A stretch of 64,000 nucleotides of DNA from Bacillus cereus ATCC 14579 (lineage in GTDB: Bacteria; Bacillota; Bacilli; Bacillales; Bacillaceae_G), in NCBI RefSeq assembly GCF_000007825.1, contig NC_004722.1, positions 2,520,501-2,584,500 of the forward strand, in the 5' to 3' direction. Position numbers and translations under genes: made by a program. Below are positions 15,390-23,777 of the stretch, one piece after another (position 1 is the first letter of the stretch; every line of letters begins with the position of its first letter). A model generated the notes under the pieces. The model did not search any database. It was not told the DNA's origin and was given only the letters and a program-made list of their open reading frames with translations.

Positions 15390-16203
15390 TCAATGTATGA
15401 ATCACTCCTATGTAATAGGTGGACAAACAATCATTAAGCCAATTCAAATGATTATTTATCAAGGAAAACCTGTTTGCCCAAGATGTGTAGTTGAGCAAAA
15501 CGATAAGGTTTTGGAAGAACAAGCTAACGCTCATTATAAGAAGATTAGCCGTTTGCAGAAATTCAACATGCTGGAAAAGGCTAGTGTTATTACAAACAAG
15601 GAAATTCCTCTTTCAAGATTATCTGATTACAGAACTGGGTGTGATGAAACGATTAGTCACAAGAAAGCTGTAGAAGAAACCTTGGAGGATTTAAAGAACG
15701 GAGAAATTAGAAAAGTTGTATTTACAGGAAATCAAGGGACGGCAAAAAGTTTCCTAGCATACAGTATGCTTCATGAATTAAATCAATATTTTTGGGATAT
15801 CAGTCAAAAAGAAGAAAATTATAATCTTATGAAAAGTTGCTTGTACGTTGAATTAGAAGCAATAACAAGAATGATTATGGATTCTTTTGATGATAAGAGC
15901 AGTAAATATACACTTCAATATTTCGTCCAATTAATTGGACAAGCTGATTTGGTGGTATTAGATGATCTTGGGGCAGAAAGCGGGTCAACTGATTCGAATA
16001 GACAGGCATCGGATTTCATTCAACGCCTTTTATATGCGGTATCAAACGCTAGACAAGGAATGAGTACATTTACTACAACAAACTTTACCGGAAAACAACT
16101 TTTTAATAAATACGATGCTAAAACAGTTAGTCGTTTATTAGGGGATTCAAGGGTTTTGAAATTTACAACAGCTGATCAAAGGCTTACAAATTTAGGTTTC
16201 TAA
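15328..16203 (+). CDS. DnaC/IstB-like AAA+ helicase loader
   Basis: 291 residues. An N-terminal Cys/His cluster (CMNHSYV, VCPRCV) may bind zinc. The AAA+ core has Walker A FTGNQGTAKSF, Walker B LVVLDDLGAES, and a sensor region MSTFTTTNFTG. It loads replicative helicase onto single-stranded DNA with the preceding initiator. The ATG at 15328 has AAAAGGAG about ten bases upstream; a GTG at 15307 would add seven residues. It overlaps the 3' end of the initiator gene. Confidence 0.88.
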   Translation: MATPMKKLAESLESKVNYHSDQCMNHSYVIGGQTIIKPIQMIIYQGKPVCPRCVVEQNDKVLEEQANAHYKKISRLQKFNMLEKASVITNKEIPLSRLSDYRTGCDETISHKKAVEETLEDLKNGEIRKVVFTGNQGTAKSFLAYSMLHELNQYFWDISQKEENYNLMKSCLYVELEAITRMIMDSFDDKSSKYTLQYFVQLIGQADLVVLDDLGAESGSTDSNRQASDFIQRLLYAVSNARQGMSTFTTTNFTGKQLFNKYDAKTVSRLLGDSRVLKFTTADQRLTNLGF

Positions 16204-16218
16204 TAAGGAGGAATAAGC

Positions 16219-16413
16219 ATGTGTGCATTATGCCGTAATACAGGGATTATTTGTAAAGAAACTTACCCAGGTGTAATTGAAACGAGTGGTTGTAATTGCG
16301 AAGTAGCAATCCAGCAGCAAGAAGAAAACGATAAGCGTTGGCAAGCATGGTTAATAAAATTTGAGTCAATGAAACAAGAGTTACAACCTAAGCAGCAACA
16401 AAAAGTTAGCTAA
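16219..16413 (+). CDS. Small Cys-rich phage protein
   Basis: 64 residues. An N-terminal CALC...C...CNC pattern suggests zinc binding, followed by a Gln-rich charged helix. AAGGAGGAATA precedes the ATG. It follows the helicase loader by 15 bases. Unknown function. Confidence 0.7.
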   Translation: MCALCRNTGIICKETYPGVIETSGCNCEVAIQQQEENDKRWQAWLIKFESMKQELQPKQQQKVS

Positions 16414-16438
16414 CAAGAAAAAGGGGGATTTCAGTCGT

Positions 16439-16612
16439 ATGAAGCCTACGAAAGTTGAAATCGATGTTACTGATAATAAAATTTATGTGGTCAAGAATGG
16501 TGAGGTTACGCTACTGAATCCTCCAGTAACAGGATTCGGGGAACAAGTAATTACTTGGCAAGGTGGAAAAGTTGATCGTGTTTCAACTACGATCACGGAA
16601 AAAATTAAATAA
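16439..16612 (+). CDS. DUF3954-type small phage protein
   Basis: 57 residues beginning MKPTKVEIDVTDNKIYVVKN, a beta-rich domain of a type common in B. cereus group phages. AAGGGGGATTTC precedes the ATG. Family name from memory of the pattern. Function unknown. Confidence 0.65.
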   Translation: MKPTKVEIDVTDNKIYVVKNGEVTLLNPPVTGFGEQVITWQGGKVDRVSTTITEKIK

Positions 16613-16626
16613 CTGGGGATGCGATT

Positions 16627-16881
16627 ATGAAGCAATTAACTATTGATGATGTTATAGGGAGTTTCCGCTACAACGCTATAAGCACCAGTGAAAAGTTTTT
16701 CAATCCAAGCTTTGAAGTACATTTTTACGATAAAGAGGAACGGCAAAAGATGGATTGCTTTGATGCTAGGAGTGAAGCTGAAGCTTGGGATGCAACAATA
16801 GAAGAGCATGGGAAAGGTATTCAGAAGATTAGGATAACTCATTCGAAGCGTACCAGATCAGAATTTCTGGAACTAGACTAG
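16627..16881 (+). CDS. Small phage protein, unknown
   Basis: 84 residues (MKQLTIDDVIGSFRYNAIST onward), acidic to mixed, with CFDARSEAEAWD in the middle. A GGGGATGCG site precedes the ATG. It is in the run of small early genes downstream of replication. Confidence 0.6.
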   Translation: MKQLTIDDVIGSFRYNAISTSEKFFNPSFEVHFYDKEERQKMDCFDARSEAEAWDATIEEHGKGIQKIRITHSKRTRSEFLELD

Positions 16882-16895
16882 GAGGGATAGAGAAA

Positions 16896-17108
16896 ATGAA
16901 AAAGGTAATTGAAGAATATATCAATCATTTAAAACAGTCAGCAGTAGAGAACAGAAAGGAATCAGACAAAGCGTATGAAAATGGCGATTTAGGTTTATCA
17001 GGATACTTACGTGGGCAATGGATTGCTAATGAAGGAATAGCAACTGCGTTAAAGACTATCTTAACTCAACACAGAGAGGAAAATGTGAGTTCAAATTTAA
17101 TAAAGTAA
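16896..17108 (+). CDS. Small phage protein, unknown
   Basis: 70 residues, helical and charged (MKKVIEEYINHLKQSAVENR onward). It is the last gene of the rightward early operon; GGAGGGATAG precedes its ATG. A hairpin at 17193 separates it from the leftward collagen-like gene. Confidence 0.6.
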   Translation: MKKVIEEYINHLKQSAVENRKESDKAYENGDLGLSGYLRGQWIANEGIATALKTILTQHREENVSSNLIK

Positions 17109-17192
17109 GACCAAATTTGAATTTTGTTAAGAAATAAATGCTTTGCTTATGATATAGAGTCATTTTTGGATATTGGATTTACTAAGGAACTA

Positions 17193-17225
17193 AAAAAGTC
17201 TCTCCAATAAGATTTGAAGAGACTT
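17193..17225. terminator. Convergent terminator between early operon and collagen-like gene
   Basis: AAAAGTCTCT pairs with AGAGACTTTT around a 13-base loop, with A/T runs on both sides, so it should act in both directions. Confidence 0.7.
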
Positions 17226-17289
17226 TTCTGTCACATATCATAGCAATTTAGTTCCTATTAAAAGATGATTTAAGCTCTTTCTAAGTTTT

Positions 17290-18900
17290 TTATGGCGTAC
17301 CGATAGTTATTGCCATCAATGCAGCAATTCTATCTAAAGCTTCCTGTACTGTAGTAGGAGGAAGAGGAGCCCAGTTTGCTGGATTAATAGGTGTATAAGC
17401 TAAATCGAAAGCATCATCAACTCTAATTAAAGATGTACTTGTTCCTATAAGATTTATTCGGGAACGAATAGGTAATGAATCAACTGTCGCTCTGACTCTT
17501 GTAATAACGTTATTAGCGCCGTTGACAAATAAATTTCCTGAATTAGGGCTGGGATTGAAGATGTTTTCTGTAATAGCAAAGCTGGTTAAATTTAGGGGGT
17601 CAATTGGAATATGACCAGGTAGCACATTTATAATGACATTACCATTTATTCCACCACCAACTAAATTGACTTGGGTATCTGTGGTTGCTTGCGAATTAAT
17701 AGTAATATTGCCACTAGAAACGAACGAAGCAAACATAGCCATGTTAATTCCATTTTGAGTATAACCACCGGATAACATTGAATCACGGATATTCACTTGA
17801 TTCACAGAAGTAGAAAGAGCTGTGAATATAGGAGTAGGGGTTATATTAACACTAACAAAGAATAATTTACCTGAAACGCTTTGCGCCGTTTGAAAATTAA
17901 AATCAAGAGGCCCACTTAGTAATGTCAGATTAACAAATCCAGATCTAGGATCCTGTGAAAAGTTCAAATCAAACCAAGACGGATCATTTATATCGAAAGG
18001 AATTTGTAATCTTGTTAATAAAGTACTAGTTCCTACTAATTGAACGTTAGCTTTTAAATGAATTAATGGTTCGATATAGTTGCCAGGTCCAATAGAGATA
18101 GCATAACGTTTCGTTATATTTAAAGGATCTGGAAATGGTGCAATAGCATCTGTTATTGATGCCATTGCTGCAGTCACTGTTAAAAATGGTGCGCATTCAG
18201 AACCATCAGCAGTAGCGTCATTACCAGCTTTGTTTACATAGACGATTTGTGTGAAAGTTGGTAGGGGTTCTATACATCCAGGTCCAGTAGGCCCGGTGCT
18301 TCCGGTAGGTCCGGTGTCCCCAGTAGGCCCGGTGCTTCCGGTAGGTCCGGTGTCCCCAGTAGGCCCGGTGCTTCCAGTAGGTCCGGTGTCCCCAGTAGGC
18401 CCGGTGCTTCCGGTAGGTCCGGTGTCCCCAGTAGGCCCGGTGCTTCCAGTAGGTCCGGTGTCCCCAGTAGGCCCGGTGCTTCCAGTAGGTCCGGTGTCCC
18501 CAGTAGGCCCATCGGGTGGTCCAGTAGGCCCGGTAGCCCCAGTGGGTCCAGTAGGCCCATCGGATGGCCCAGTAGGCCCAGTAGGCCCGGTAGGCCCAGT
18601 ATCGCTATTAGGTCCAGTAGGCCCAGTAAGTCCAGTGGAACCAGTAGGCCCGGTAGGTCCAGTAGGCCCAGTAGGTCCAGTAGGTCCAGTAGGCCCAGTA
18701 AGTCCAGTAAGTCCAGTGGAACCAGTAGGCCCGGTAGGTCCAGTGGAACCAGTAGGCCCGGTAGGTCCAGTGGAACCAGTAGGCCCGGTAGGTCCAGTGG
18801 AACCAGTAGGTCCGGTAGGCAGAGTGAATGGTGGAATAGCTGGTAAAGTAGGTCCAAGTAAATCAGGATTTATTAAAGTGGAAGATAATAACTCGTCCAT
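17290..18900 (-). CDS. Collagen-like exosporium glycoprotein (BclA-type leader, GXT repeats, beta-rich C-terminus)
   Basis: 536 residues. The N-terminus MDELLSSTLINPDLLGPTLP, then AIPPFTLPTG, contains the exosporium-targeting motif LLGPTLPxIPPFTLPTG of B. cereus group BclA proteins. A long Gly-Pro-Thr collagen-like stalk follows (about residues 28-203), including tandem 12-residue units. The C-terminal domain (about 330 residues, from PTFTQIVYVNKAGNDATADG) is Ile/Asn/Thr-rich and reads like a beta-helix of the pectate-lyase type, not the usual TNF-like BclA head. GAGGTG precedes the ATG. It is transcribed against the phage genes. Likely a lysogenic-conversion gene changing the spore surface. 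Confidence 0.88.
   Translation of the reverse strand: MDELLSSTLINPDLLGPTLPAIPPFTLPTGPTGSTGPTGPTGSTGPTGPTGSTGPTGPTGSTGLTGLTGPTGPTGPTGPTGPTGPTGSTGLTGPTGPNSDTGPTGPTGPTGPSDGPTGPTGATGPTGPPDGPTGDTGPTGSTGPTGDTGPTGSTGPTGDTGPTGSTGPTGDTGPTGSTGPTGDTGPTGSTGPTGDTGPTGSTGPTGPGCIEPLPTFTQIVYVNKAGNDATADGSECAPFLTVTAAMASITDAIAPFPDPLNITKRYAISIGPGNYIEPLIHLKANVQLVGTSTLLTRLQIPFDINDPSWFDLNFSQDPRSGFVNLTLLSGPLDFNFQTAQSVSGKLFFVSVNITPTPIFTALSTSVNQVNIRDSMLSGGYTQNGINMAMFASFVSSGNITINSQATTDTQVNLVGGGINGNVIINVLPGHIPIDPLNLTSFAITENIFNPSPNSGNLFVNGANNVITRVRATVDSLPIRSRINLIGTSTSLIRVDDAFDLAYTPINPANWAPLPPTTVQEALDRIAALMAITIGTP
18290..18505 (-). repeat. Tandem 36-bp repeats encoding GDTGPTGSTGPT
   Basis: Six or so near-identical 36-bp units (GTGTCCCCAGTAGGCCCGG and neighbours on the plus strand) within the collagen stalk. 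Units differ mainly at one base (GCTTCCGGT/GCTTCCAGT). Such arrays change copy number easily and are also hard to assemble. Confidence 0.8.
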
Positions 18901-19150
18901 AATAATTTCACCTCTAAAAAATTAGTATTTCTAATAATAAATGCGGAAATAGAGAAAAGTGAAATGGACAAGTGAAAAAATTAGACAATGGAATTTTCAT
19001 AAAAGCATTATTTTAATCAAAAAGAGCACCATTTGCCCTAAGGGTGCTCTTCGACCAAGAACTATATTTTTTATAGTCCGTATAAGTATATGTTGTTGCT
19101 AATAAATAGTGCGATAAAAGAAACACATATTGTACAAATCAACTTGTGGG

Positions 19151-19231
19151 TTAAGGAAAGAAAATCACATACCAAATTGATAATAATGCAATCCATCCAA
19201 TAGTAAGGAATATGTATTTTAATATTTTCAT
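19151..19231 (-). CDS. Very small hydrophobic peptide, 26 residues
   Basis: ATG at 19231 with AAAAGGAGC upstream. The peptide starts MKILKYIFLTIGWIALLSIW and is one membrane helix. It sits in the hairpin array between two of the hairpins. Could be a small membrane effector or toxin-like peptide; nothing confirms this. Confidence 0.45.
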   Translation of the reverse strand: MKILKYIFLTIGWIALLSIWYVIFFP

Positions 19232-19632
19232 AAATGCTCCTTTTAGATATAGGATGCACCAAGCTAGAGAATGTTATTAATTTTTAAACAAAATTCTTAT
19301 TTAACAACAAATAAAAAGAGCGCTAATCAAGAGCGCTCCGTATACCTTGTTATAACGAAAGTGACGAACTCACATTATACAGAAAGGTAGTATTAAAGTA
19401 TGTAAAAGTATGAAATTGGTGAATGGGTTCAAACGAAATTTTTATTTAGTTAAAAAGAGGTCCTAAGAAACTAGGACCAAAAGCGAAGTATCATCTTTAA
19501 AGTGAAAGTAAAAAGATTGATATGTGCTTATTCTATCACAAATCGAAATTTAAAAAAATTAAACGATTAAAAAATGATTTACAAGGATAAAGCATAGTTG
19601 CTTTATGATTGATTTCTCTTTAACCTAAGTAA

Positions 19633-20331
19633 TTACCCTACCTGAAAAATACTTATACTTGCAGATACATTTGTTAAAGAGCCGCCATCATTATTAGATA
19701 GGGTGATAGTACCTGCTGAAGAAGTATTATTTATTAAAGTTAATGTTGAAGGAACAGTTGTTACTGTGAAAGCAACAGTACCTTGATTTATAGAATGTGG
19801 AGACCCAGTTCCATAACGACCACCAGGAATTGGTGTACCATTTAGTGCAAAGGAAAATTGGTTTTCACGAGCAGCTTCTAACTGGAATTCTGCTACATAT
19901 GTTCCTCTGGTGTTAATTGTAATATTTCCAGTGCCCGCTATATGGGTAAAAGCGCTACCTATTATAGGTCCATTGGTATTAAAAGTGACACTGCCACCTA
20001 CTACAATTGACTGATTGGTAGTATCAAAAATATATAGGTAGTTTGTTAAACCTACACCAGCAGGACCAGTAACACCAGTCGGTCCAGTAATGCCAGTAGA
20101 TCCAGTGTCACCAGTCGGTCCAGTAACACCAGTCTTTCCAGTAACGCCAGTCGGTCCAGTAACACCAGTCGGTCCAGTAATACCAGTCCTTCCAGTAACG
20201 CCAGTCGGTCCAGTAATACCAGTCCTTCCAGTAACACCAGTCGGTCCAGTTGGATGGTGGGGGATGATAATAGGTTTAACATCTGAAAAAATAAATGTAT
20301 TGAATATATCTCTATTTTTGTATTCTATCAA
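19633..20331 (-). CDS. Second collagen-like protein with a BclA-type C-terminal domain
   Basis: About 232 residues. A short N-terminus without the LLGPTLP leader is followed by a GPTGVTGRTGITG-type collagen stalk (about residues 28-90), then a C-terminal domain of about 135 residues (LYIFDTTNQSIVVGGSVTFN, GTGNITINTRGTYVAEFQLE, ending SISIFQVG) that matches the jelly-roll BclA/TNF-like head. The start is uncertain: TTG 20331 (GAGG five bases upstream) or GTG 20337. As with the larger gene, it faces against the phage transcripts and would affect spores of the lysogen. Confidence 0.8.
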   Translation of the reverse strand: MIEYKNRDIFNTFIFSDVKPIIIPHHPTGPTGVTGRTGITGPTGVTGRTGITGPTGVTGPTGVTGKTGVTGPTGDTGSTGITGPTGVTGPAGVGLTNYLYIFDTTNQSIVVGGSVTFNTNGPIIGSAFTHIAGTGNITINTRGTYVAEFQLEAARENQFSFALNGTPIPGGRYGTGSPHSINQGTVAFTVTTVPSTLTLINNTSSAGTITLSNNDGGSLTNVSASISIFQVG

Positions 20332-21535
20332 AATCACCTCATCTTTGTGTTTAGAAAAATAGTAGCATAATCTTTTTTATTAATGTTTCATTTATATATT
20401 ATTAGTTTAATTAAATTTGGAATCAGCAAATAACTACCTTTGCACTTTTGTTTTAATAACATTGTTATTTCGTGTTAATGAAAAGAAAGGTAGATTACTA
20501 TGAGTAGATTACTATGAGTAGATGCCTCTATACAATAACATATGCTTGTCCAGTTAAAAGGTGAATAGATAAAAGAACCCGTTTGTTATAAACGGATTCT
20601 TCCCACAAGGTTTGCAAGAAATTCAAGGTAACTAGACCGGAGCACTTATTGAAATTCTTGTGATAATACTGTATGCAAAGGAATTAATAAGGTTAAAGAA
20701 ATTTAAACAAAATCCTTATTTAAATGAAGAAGCCCTAGAGTTAGGGCTCTAGGGCTTCTTGTGTTGGTATATCTCACACAATTTTATAAAAAGAATAGAA
20801 CGTACTGAAGATAACACATGAATGTTTCATAAATGTATCAAAAAAGTGAACAAAATCGTTATTTTAATTAGTTCAGCCCCTTGAAGGGCGCTCCAAGGGG
20901 CTAAGATTCGAGAACTTGTAAACTCTTGTTTAATTACATGAAAACTCCCTAAGGAGAATCTATGATATTTTAACACTCAACTAACTATTTTGACAAATGT
21001 ATATTGATAAAAGAAACCCCGATTGTCGACGGGGCTTCTAAGGGTAAGTGCCAAGTAATGACGTACTCGACTAATTAACCATATCATGAATTTTTTGGTA
21101 AAAATACTGGTAAATGTGTCCAATTATATGGGGGTTAATTTGAACAAAAACGCTATTTTAGTAGAAAACATTAAAAAGGACCCGATTAGGGGTGCGGGTC
21201 CTTTTAATGGAGCGATAGAACTTCATGGGATTACCAATACATTACCATAAAAGGAAATAAACTCCCAGTGTGTGGGTGTTGAGAAAACTTTATATAAATA
21301 CTTCATTTTGTAGAAATAAAAAAGGCGATTGTCGCCAAATCGCCTTTTGATAAGACAGAGCACTTTCAAACATAAGGTATTCGGTGTTTAATGATATGTG
21401 CAAATAAAAGAGCAGCTAGCAAAAGCTAACTACTCGGTCCTCCAAGGGGGAACAAGGAGAAAGTAACTTAATGGGTTGTCTACAGTATTGACGGAATATT
21501 GAGTTTTATTCAGGGGAGGAATCATAATTTATAAA

Positions 21536-21700
21536 TTAGATTATGATATTCGCTATTACCCATATCGCCCAGAAAAGAACTAAAAATTCAATCGTAATCC
21601 AAAGTGCTTTTTTCTCCGATTTTTTAAACTCTTTTATTAAAGAGAAAACAGCACTAATTGCTATAAGGATGAAAAGAACGAGTCTTATTGTATCTGGCAT
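21536..21700 (-). CDS. Small two-helix membrane protein
   Basis: 54 residues from ATG 21700 (TTAGGAGTGG upstream). It starts MPDTIRLVLFILIAISAVFS, has a short basic loop (KEFKKSEKK) and a second helix WITIEFLVLFWAIWVIANII. The longer reading frame to 21877 lacks a ribosome site, so I use the short form. The 17-bp repeat at 21734 lies in its upstream region. Confidence 0.55.
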   Translation of the reverse strand: MPDTIRLVLFILIAISAVFSLIKEFKKSEKKALWITIEFLVLFWAIWVIANIII

Positions 21701-21733
21701 TTTAACCACTCCTAATTTTGAATTAAGTTTATT

Positions 21734-21750
21734 ATATAACGATTTTAAAA
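21734..21750 (+). repeat. 17-bp repeat, copy 2 (possible operator)
   Basis: ATATAACGATTTTAAAA, identical to 11009-11025. It lies upstream of the leftward small membrane gene and of the rightward genes from 21828. Confidence 0.45.
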
Positions 21751-21827
21751 TTTTTAGATAATTATTGATGAGAATTAAGCTAAATTTAAACAAAATAATC
21801 CTTTTATAAGAAAGTGAGGTTAGGAGA

Positions 21828-21950
21828 ATGACTAATTTAAAGAAAAGAAAAATTAGGAAAGCTATCGCGCGTCGCACAAAGGCAGTAGAGAAATATCAAG
21901 TTGATAACGCTTGGAGAAATATTTTTGTGAAAGCTGGAATAATAAAATAA
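21828..21950 (+). CDS. Small basic phage protein, 40 residues
   Basis: ATG with TTAGGAG upstream; peptide MTNLKKRKIRKAIARRTKAV and onward. Highly basic, so nucleic-acid binding is possible. A variant of the array box precedes it. Confidence 0.5.
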   Translation: MTNLKKRKIRKAIARRTKAVEKYQVDNAWRNIFVKAGIIK

Positions 21951-21970
21951 CAGTACTGGAGGGATAGAAA

Positions 21971-22159
21971 ATGAATGGTATACAGTTTTTCGGAATGTAT
22001 TTGGCTCTTTACTTAATCATCATGTTTGTGACCTTTAGTAATGCGAAAAGCTTCATACAAGCTGGAATTATTATGGTACTTGTAATCTTGATTTCGGAAG
22101 TTGATCATAGATATGGATTTTATAAGGGAAGCAAGAAAGCTAAAAGCAAACAAATATAG
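21971..22159 (+). CDS. Small membrane protein, phage
   Basis: 62 residues with two hydrophobic helices (IQFFGMYLALYLIIMFVTF, FIQAGIIMVLVILISEV) and a Lys-rich C-terminus. CTGGAGGGATAG precedes the ATG. Followed by a terminator. Unknown function. Confidence 0.65.
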   Translation: MNGIQFFGMYLALYLIIMFVTFSNAKSFIQAGIIMVLVILISEVDHRYGFYKGSKKAKSKQI

Positions 22160-22176
22160 TCCGGCTAGAAAACTAG

Positions 22177-22234
22177 AGGACACCAATTCATTAAAGCAGC
22201 AATTATGGCTGTTTTACGAATGGGTGTCCTTTTT
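22177..22234 (+). terminator. Terminator before the late-regulator unit
   Basis: AGGACACC pairs with GGGTGTCCT across a long loop that itself contains a small hairpin (AGCAGCAATTATGGCTGTT), followed by TTTTT. Confidence 0.6.
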
Positions 22235-22257
22235 ATTTTGAAAAGGGAGATGGGGAA

Positions 22258-22428
22258 ATGAAGGGGTTAAGAGATCAATTACGTGAATGGAAAAAGCAAT
22301 CAAATAAAACAAAGAAGAAAAAGAAGAAAAAACGAAAAGAGAAATTTAGCACTCGTGAAATTGAAGATTTAATGGGAATGCATAGGCCTTGTTATGAACG
22401 AAGACGTGGAGCAATAAGACAAAAGTAA
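22258..22428 (+). CDS. Small Lys/Arg-rich phage protein
   Basis: 56 residues. It has a run of Lys (KTKKKKKKKRKEK), then STREIEDLMGMHRPCYERRR with a helix-turn-helix look. GGGAGATGGGGAA precedes the ATG. It is a common neighbour of ArpU in bacillus phages; role unknown. Confidence 0.6.
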   Translation: MKGLRDQLREWKKQSNKTKKKKKKKRKEKFSTREIEDLMGMHRPCYERRRGAIRQK

Positions 22429-22455
22429 TTTAAAAATAAAAAGGAGTGGTCTTAC

Positions 22456-22938
22456 ATGACTAAACAATTATCTTTCTTACCAAAAATTGATAGAACAGCG
22501 ACACAAGAGGAATTAGAAGGTGTGTTGGAAAGCGTACGTATACATAGACAATTTGGGATGATGCGTAAAGAAATGAAAGTCACTCCTTCTTATGAAATAC
22601 GTGAGCACGGTCCTACACATACAGTTGGTAAGCCGTTAGAAGATGTTGCTATAGCAAATATCCAACAAAGTAAACGAGAAGAGTGGCTTGAAAGAATGTC
22701 AGTACGTATAGATCAGTTTCTAAATCGATTAGGGAACGGACGTGCAGGAAGCATTCAAAGAGATATTATTTATAAACGCTATTTAGAAGAAGAGGACGTA
22801 TGTGATTACATGGTTTATAACGAAATAGGGATGTCAGAACGTACTTATCGACGTTGGAAGTCTAAAGCGTTTTATAAGCTTGCTTTTGCACTTGGATTAG
22901 AAGTTTACGAGACAGAAGAAACGGGAGGTAATGAATAA
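22456..22938 (+). CDS. ArpU-type late transcription regulator
   Basis: 160 residues. The C-terminal part (QRDIIYKRYLEEEDVCDYMV, EIGMSERTYRRWKSKAFYKL) is a sigma-factor region-4-like HTH, as in ArpU/RinA regulators that switch on phage late genes. AAAAGGAGTGG precedes the ATG. It overlaps the next gene by one base. Its likely target is a late promoter upstream of the packaging genes. Confidence 0.85.
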   Translation: MTKQLSFLPKIDRTATQEELEGVLESVRIHRQFGMMRKEMKVTPSYEIREHGPTHTVGKPLEDVAIANIQQSKREEWLERMSVRIDQFLNRLGNGRAGSIQRDIIYKRYLEEEDVCDYMVYNEIGMSERTYRRWKSKAFYKLAFALGLEVYETEETGGNE

Positions 22939-23480
22939 TGAATTTTGTTCAACCGATACGTGATCCGGAGCAAATACAGCAGTTAAAAGATTATTTTAAG
23001 GAAAAGAGCTTACGTAATTACATTCTCTTCATTATGGGAATCAATACAGGCCTGAGAATCTCGGACATTTTGAAATTGAAGGTAGGAGATGTCAAAGGTA
23101 GTCATATATCTATGAGAGAAGAGAAAACAGGGAAACAGAAACGAATACAAATTACTGCAGCATTGAAAAGAGAACTTAAATGGTTTATTGAAGAAAGAGA
23201 AGACAATGAGTATTTATTACAAAGCAGACAAGGTAGGAATCGCCCAATCGGTCGCAGTATGGCATATAAGATATTAAGTGGAGCAGCGGCAGATTTTGGG
23301 CTAGATGAAATAGGAACACATACACTGAGAAAGACGTACGGGTATCATATGTACATGCAAACGAAAAACATAGCATTACTTATGGAGATATTCAATCACT
23401 CGTCAGAGAAGGTCACGTTACGTTATATAGGTGTAAACCAAGATGCAATGGATAAAGCAATGACTAGATTTAAAATTTAA
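22938..23480 (+). CDS. Small tyrosine-recombinase family protein
   Basis: 180 residues, essentially only a catalytic domain: Arg in NTGLRISDILKLKV, His-x-x-Arg in GTHTLRKTYGYH, and the C-terminal HSSEKVTLRYIGV with the active Tyr. It lacks the N-terminal binding domains of the main integrase at 9548-10657. Its position after ArpU suggests a role in late DNA events (for example cos or concatemer handling) or regulation. A terminator overlaps the stop codon. A decayed copy of its 3' end sits outside the prophage at 7667-7801. Confidence 0.85.
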   Translation: MNFVQPIRDPEQIQQLKDYFKEKSLRNYILFIMGINTGLRISDILKLKVGDVKGSHISMREEKTGKQKRIQITAALKRELKWFIEEREDNEYLLQSRQGRNRPIGRSMAYKILSGAAADFGLDEIGTHTLRKTYGYHMYMQTKNIALLMEIFNHSSEKVTLRYIGVNQDAMDKAMTRFKI

Positions 23481-23617
23481 TCATTGCTTATCTCTTTTTA
23501 AATCTAGAGTTATTGCAGCATTTTGGAAAAAACTACGCTAAGAGTTTGCAAGGTTTTATACAGTTTCAGTAACAAACAAGAACCCTAAAAACGTGTTAGG
23601 ATAGGAATATATAATGC

Positions 23618-23716
23618 ATAGATCCATATAACAAAAAAAAGAAGGTTCCTTGGTGGGCGTACGGTTTTCTCTTTTCAGTGATACCGATAATATTGCGTTA
23701 TGTTAACTTTCTATGA
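23618..23716 (+). pseudogene. Possible tiny membrane-peptide gene with a lost start
   Basis: The frame reads (ATA)DPYNKKKKVPWWAYGFLF and then a hydrophobic tail, 32 residues in all. A start would need ATA at 23618 to be ATG. The ribosome site (AGGATAGG) is weak. Kept only as a possible remnant. The rest of 23481-23777 shows no gene. Confidence 0.2.
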
Positions 23717-23777
23717 ATATCATATTCAACCAAAATTACCCTTATTGATGTTATAATTAAATTCTTGGAGGGGTATT

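Larger units (their letters stand above)
18999..21348 (-). repeat. Array of leftward hairpins with a recurring AT-rich box
   Basis: Nine terminator-like hairpins, each followed on the minus strand by A/T-rich DNA, most with a T-run: 19022-19051, 19318-19338, 19459-19478, 20575-20599, 20727-20760 (perfect 14-bp stem), 20875-20902, 21013-21038, 21174-21205 and 21320-21348. In six cases a box close to TAAATAACGATTTTGTTYAAA (minus strand) follows: about 18999-19020, 19284-19304, 19428-19449, 20702-20723, 20846-20867 and 21139-21161. A variant is at 21783. The long gap 20338-21535 has no ORF I can support. Possibly a set of small leftward RNAs, each with its own terminator. Confidence 0.6.

Noticed and set aside
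18290..18505. CRISPR-like regular repeats
   Set aside because: The units are contiguous without spacers and encode collagen triplets.
18251..18925. Long plus-strand frame of Gly-Pro-Val repeats opposite the collagen-like gene
   Set aside because: It is the mirror of the GC-rich repeats on the minus strand, with no ribosome site; the minus strand has the exosporium leader and a real C-terminal domain.
20338..21535. Coding genes in the long gap upstream of the second collagen-like gene
   Set aside because: Only ORFs of a few codons follow ribosome-like sites; the conserved content is hairpins and boxes.
21536..21877. 113-residue leftward ORF
   Set aside because: The first half lacks a ribosome site and overlaps the well-supported 21828 ORF; the 54-residue form from 21700 has AGGAGTGG in front.
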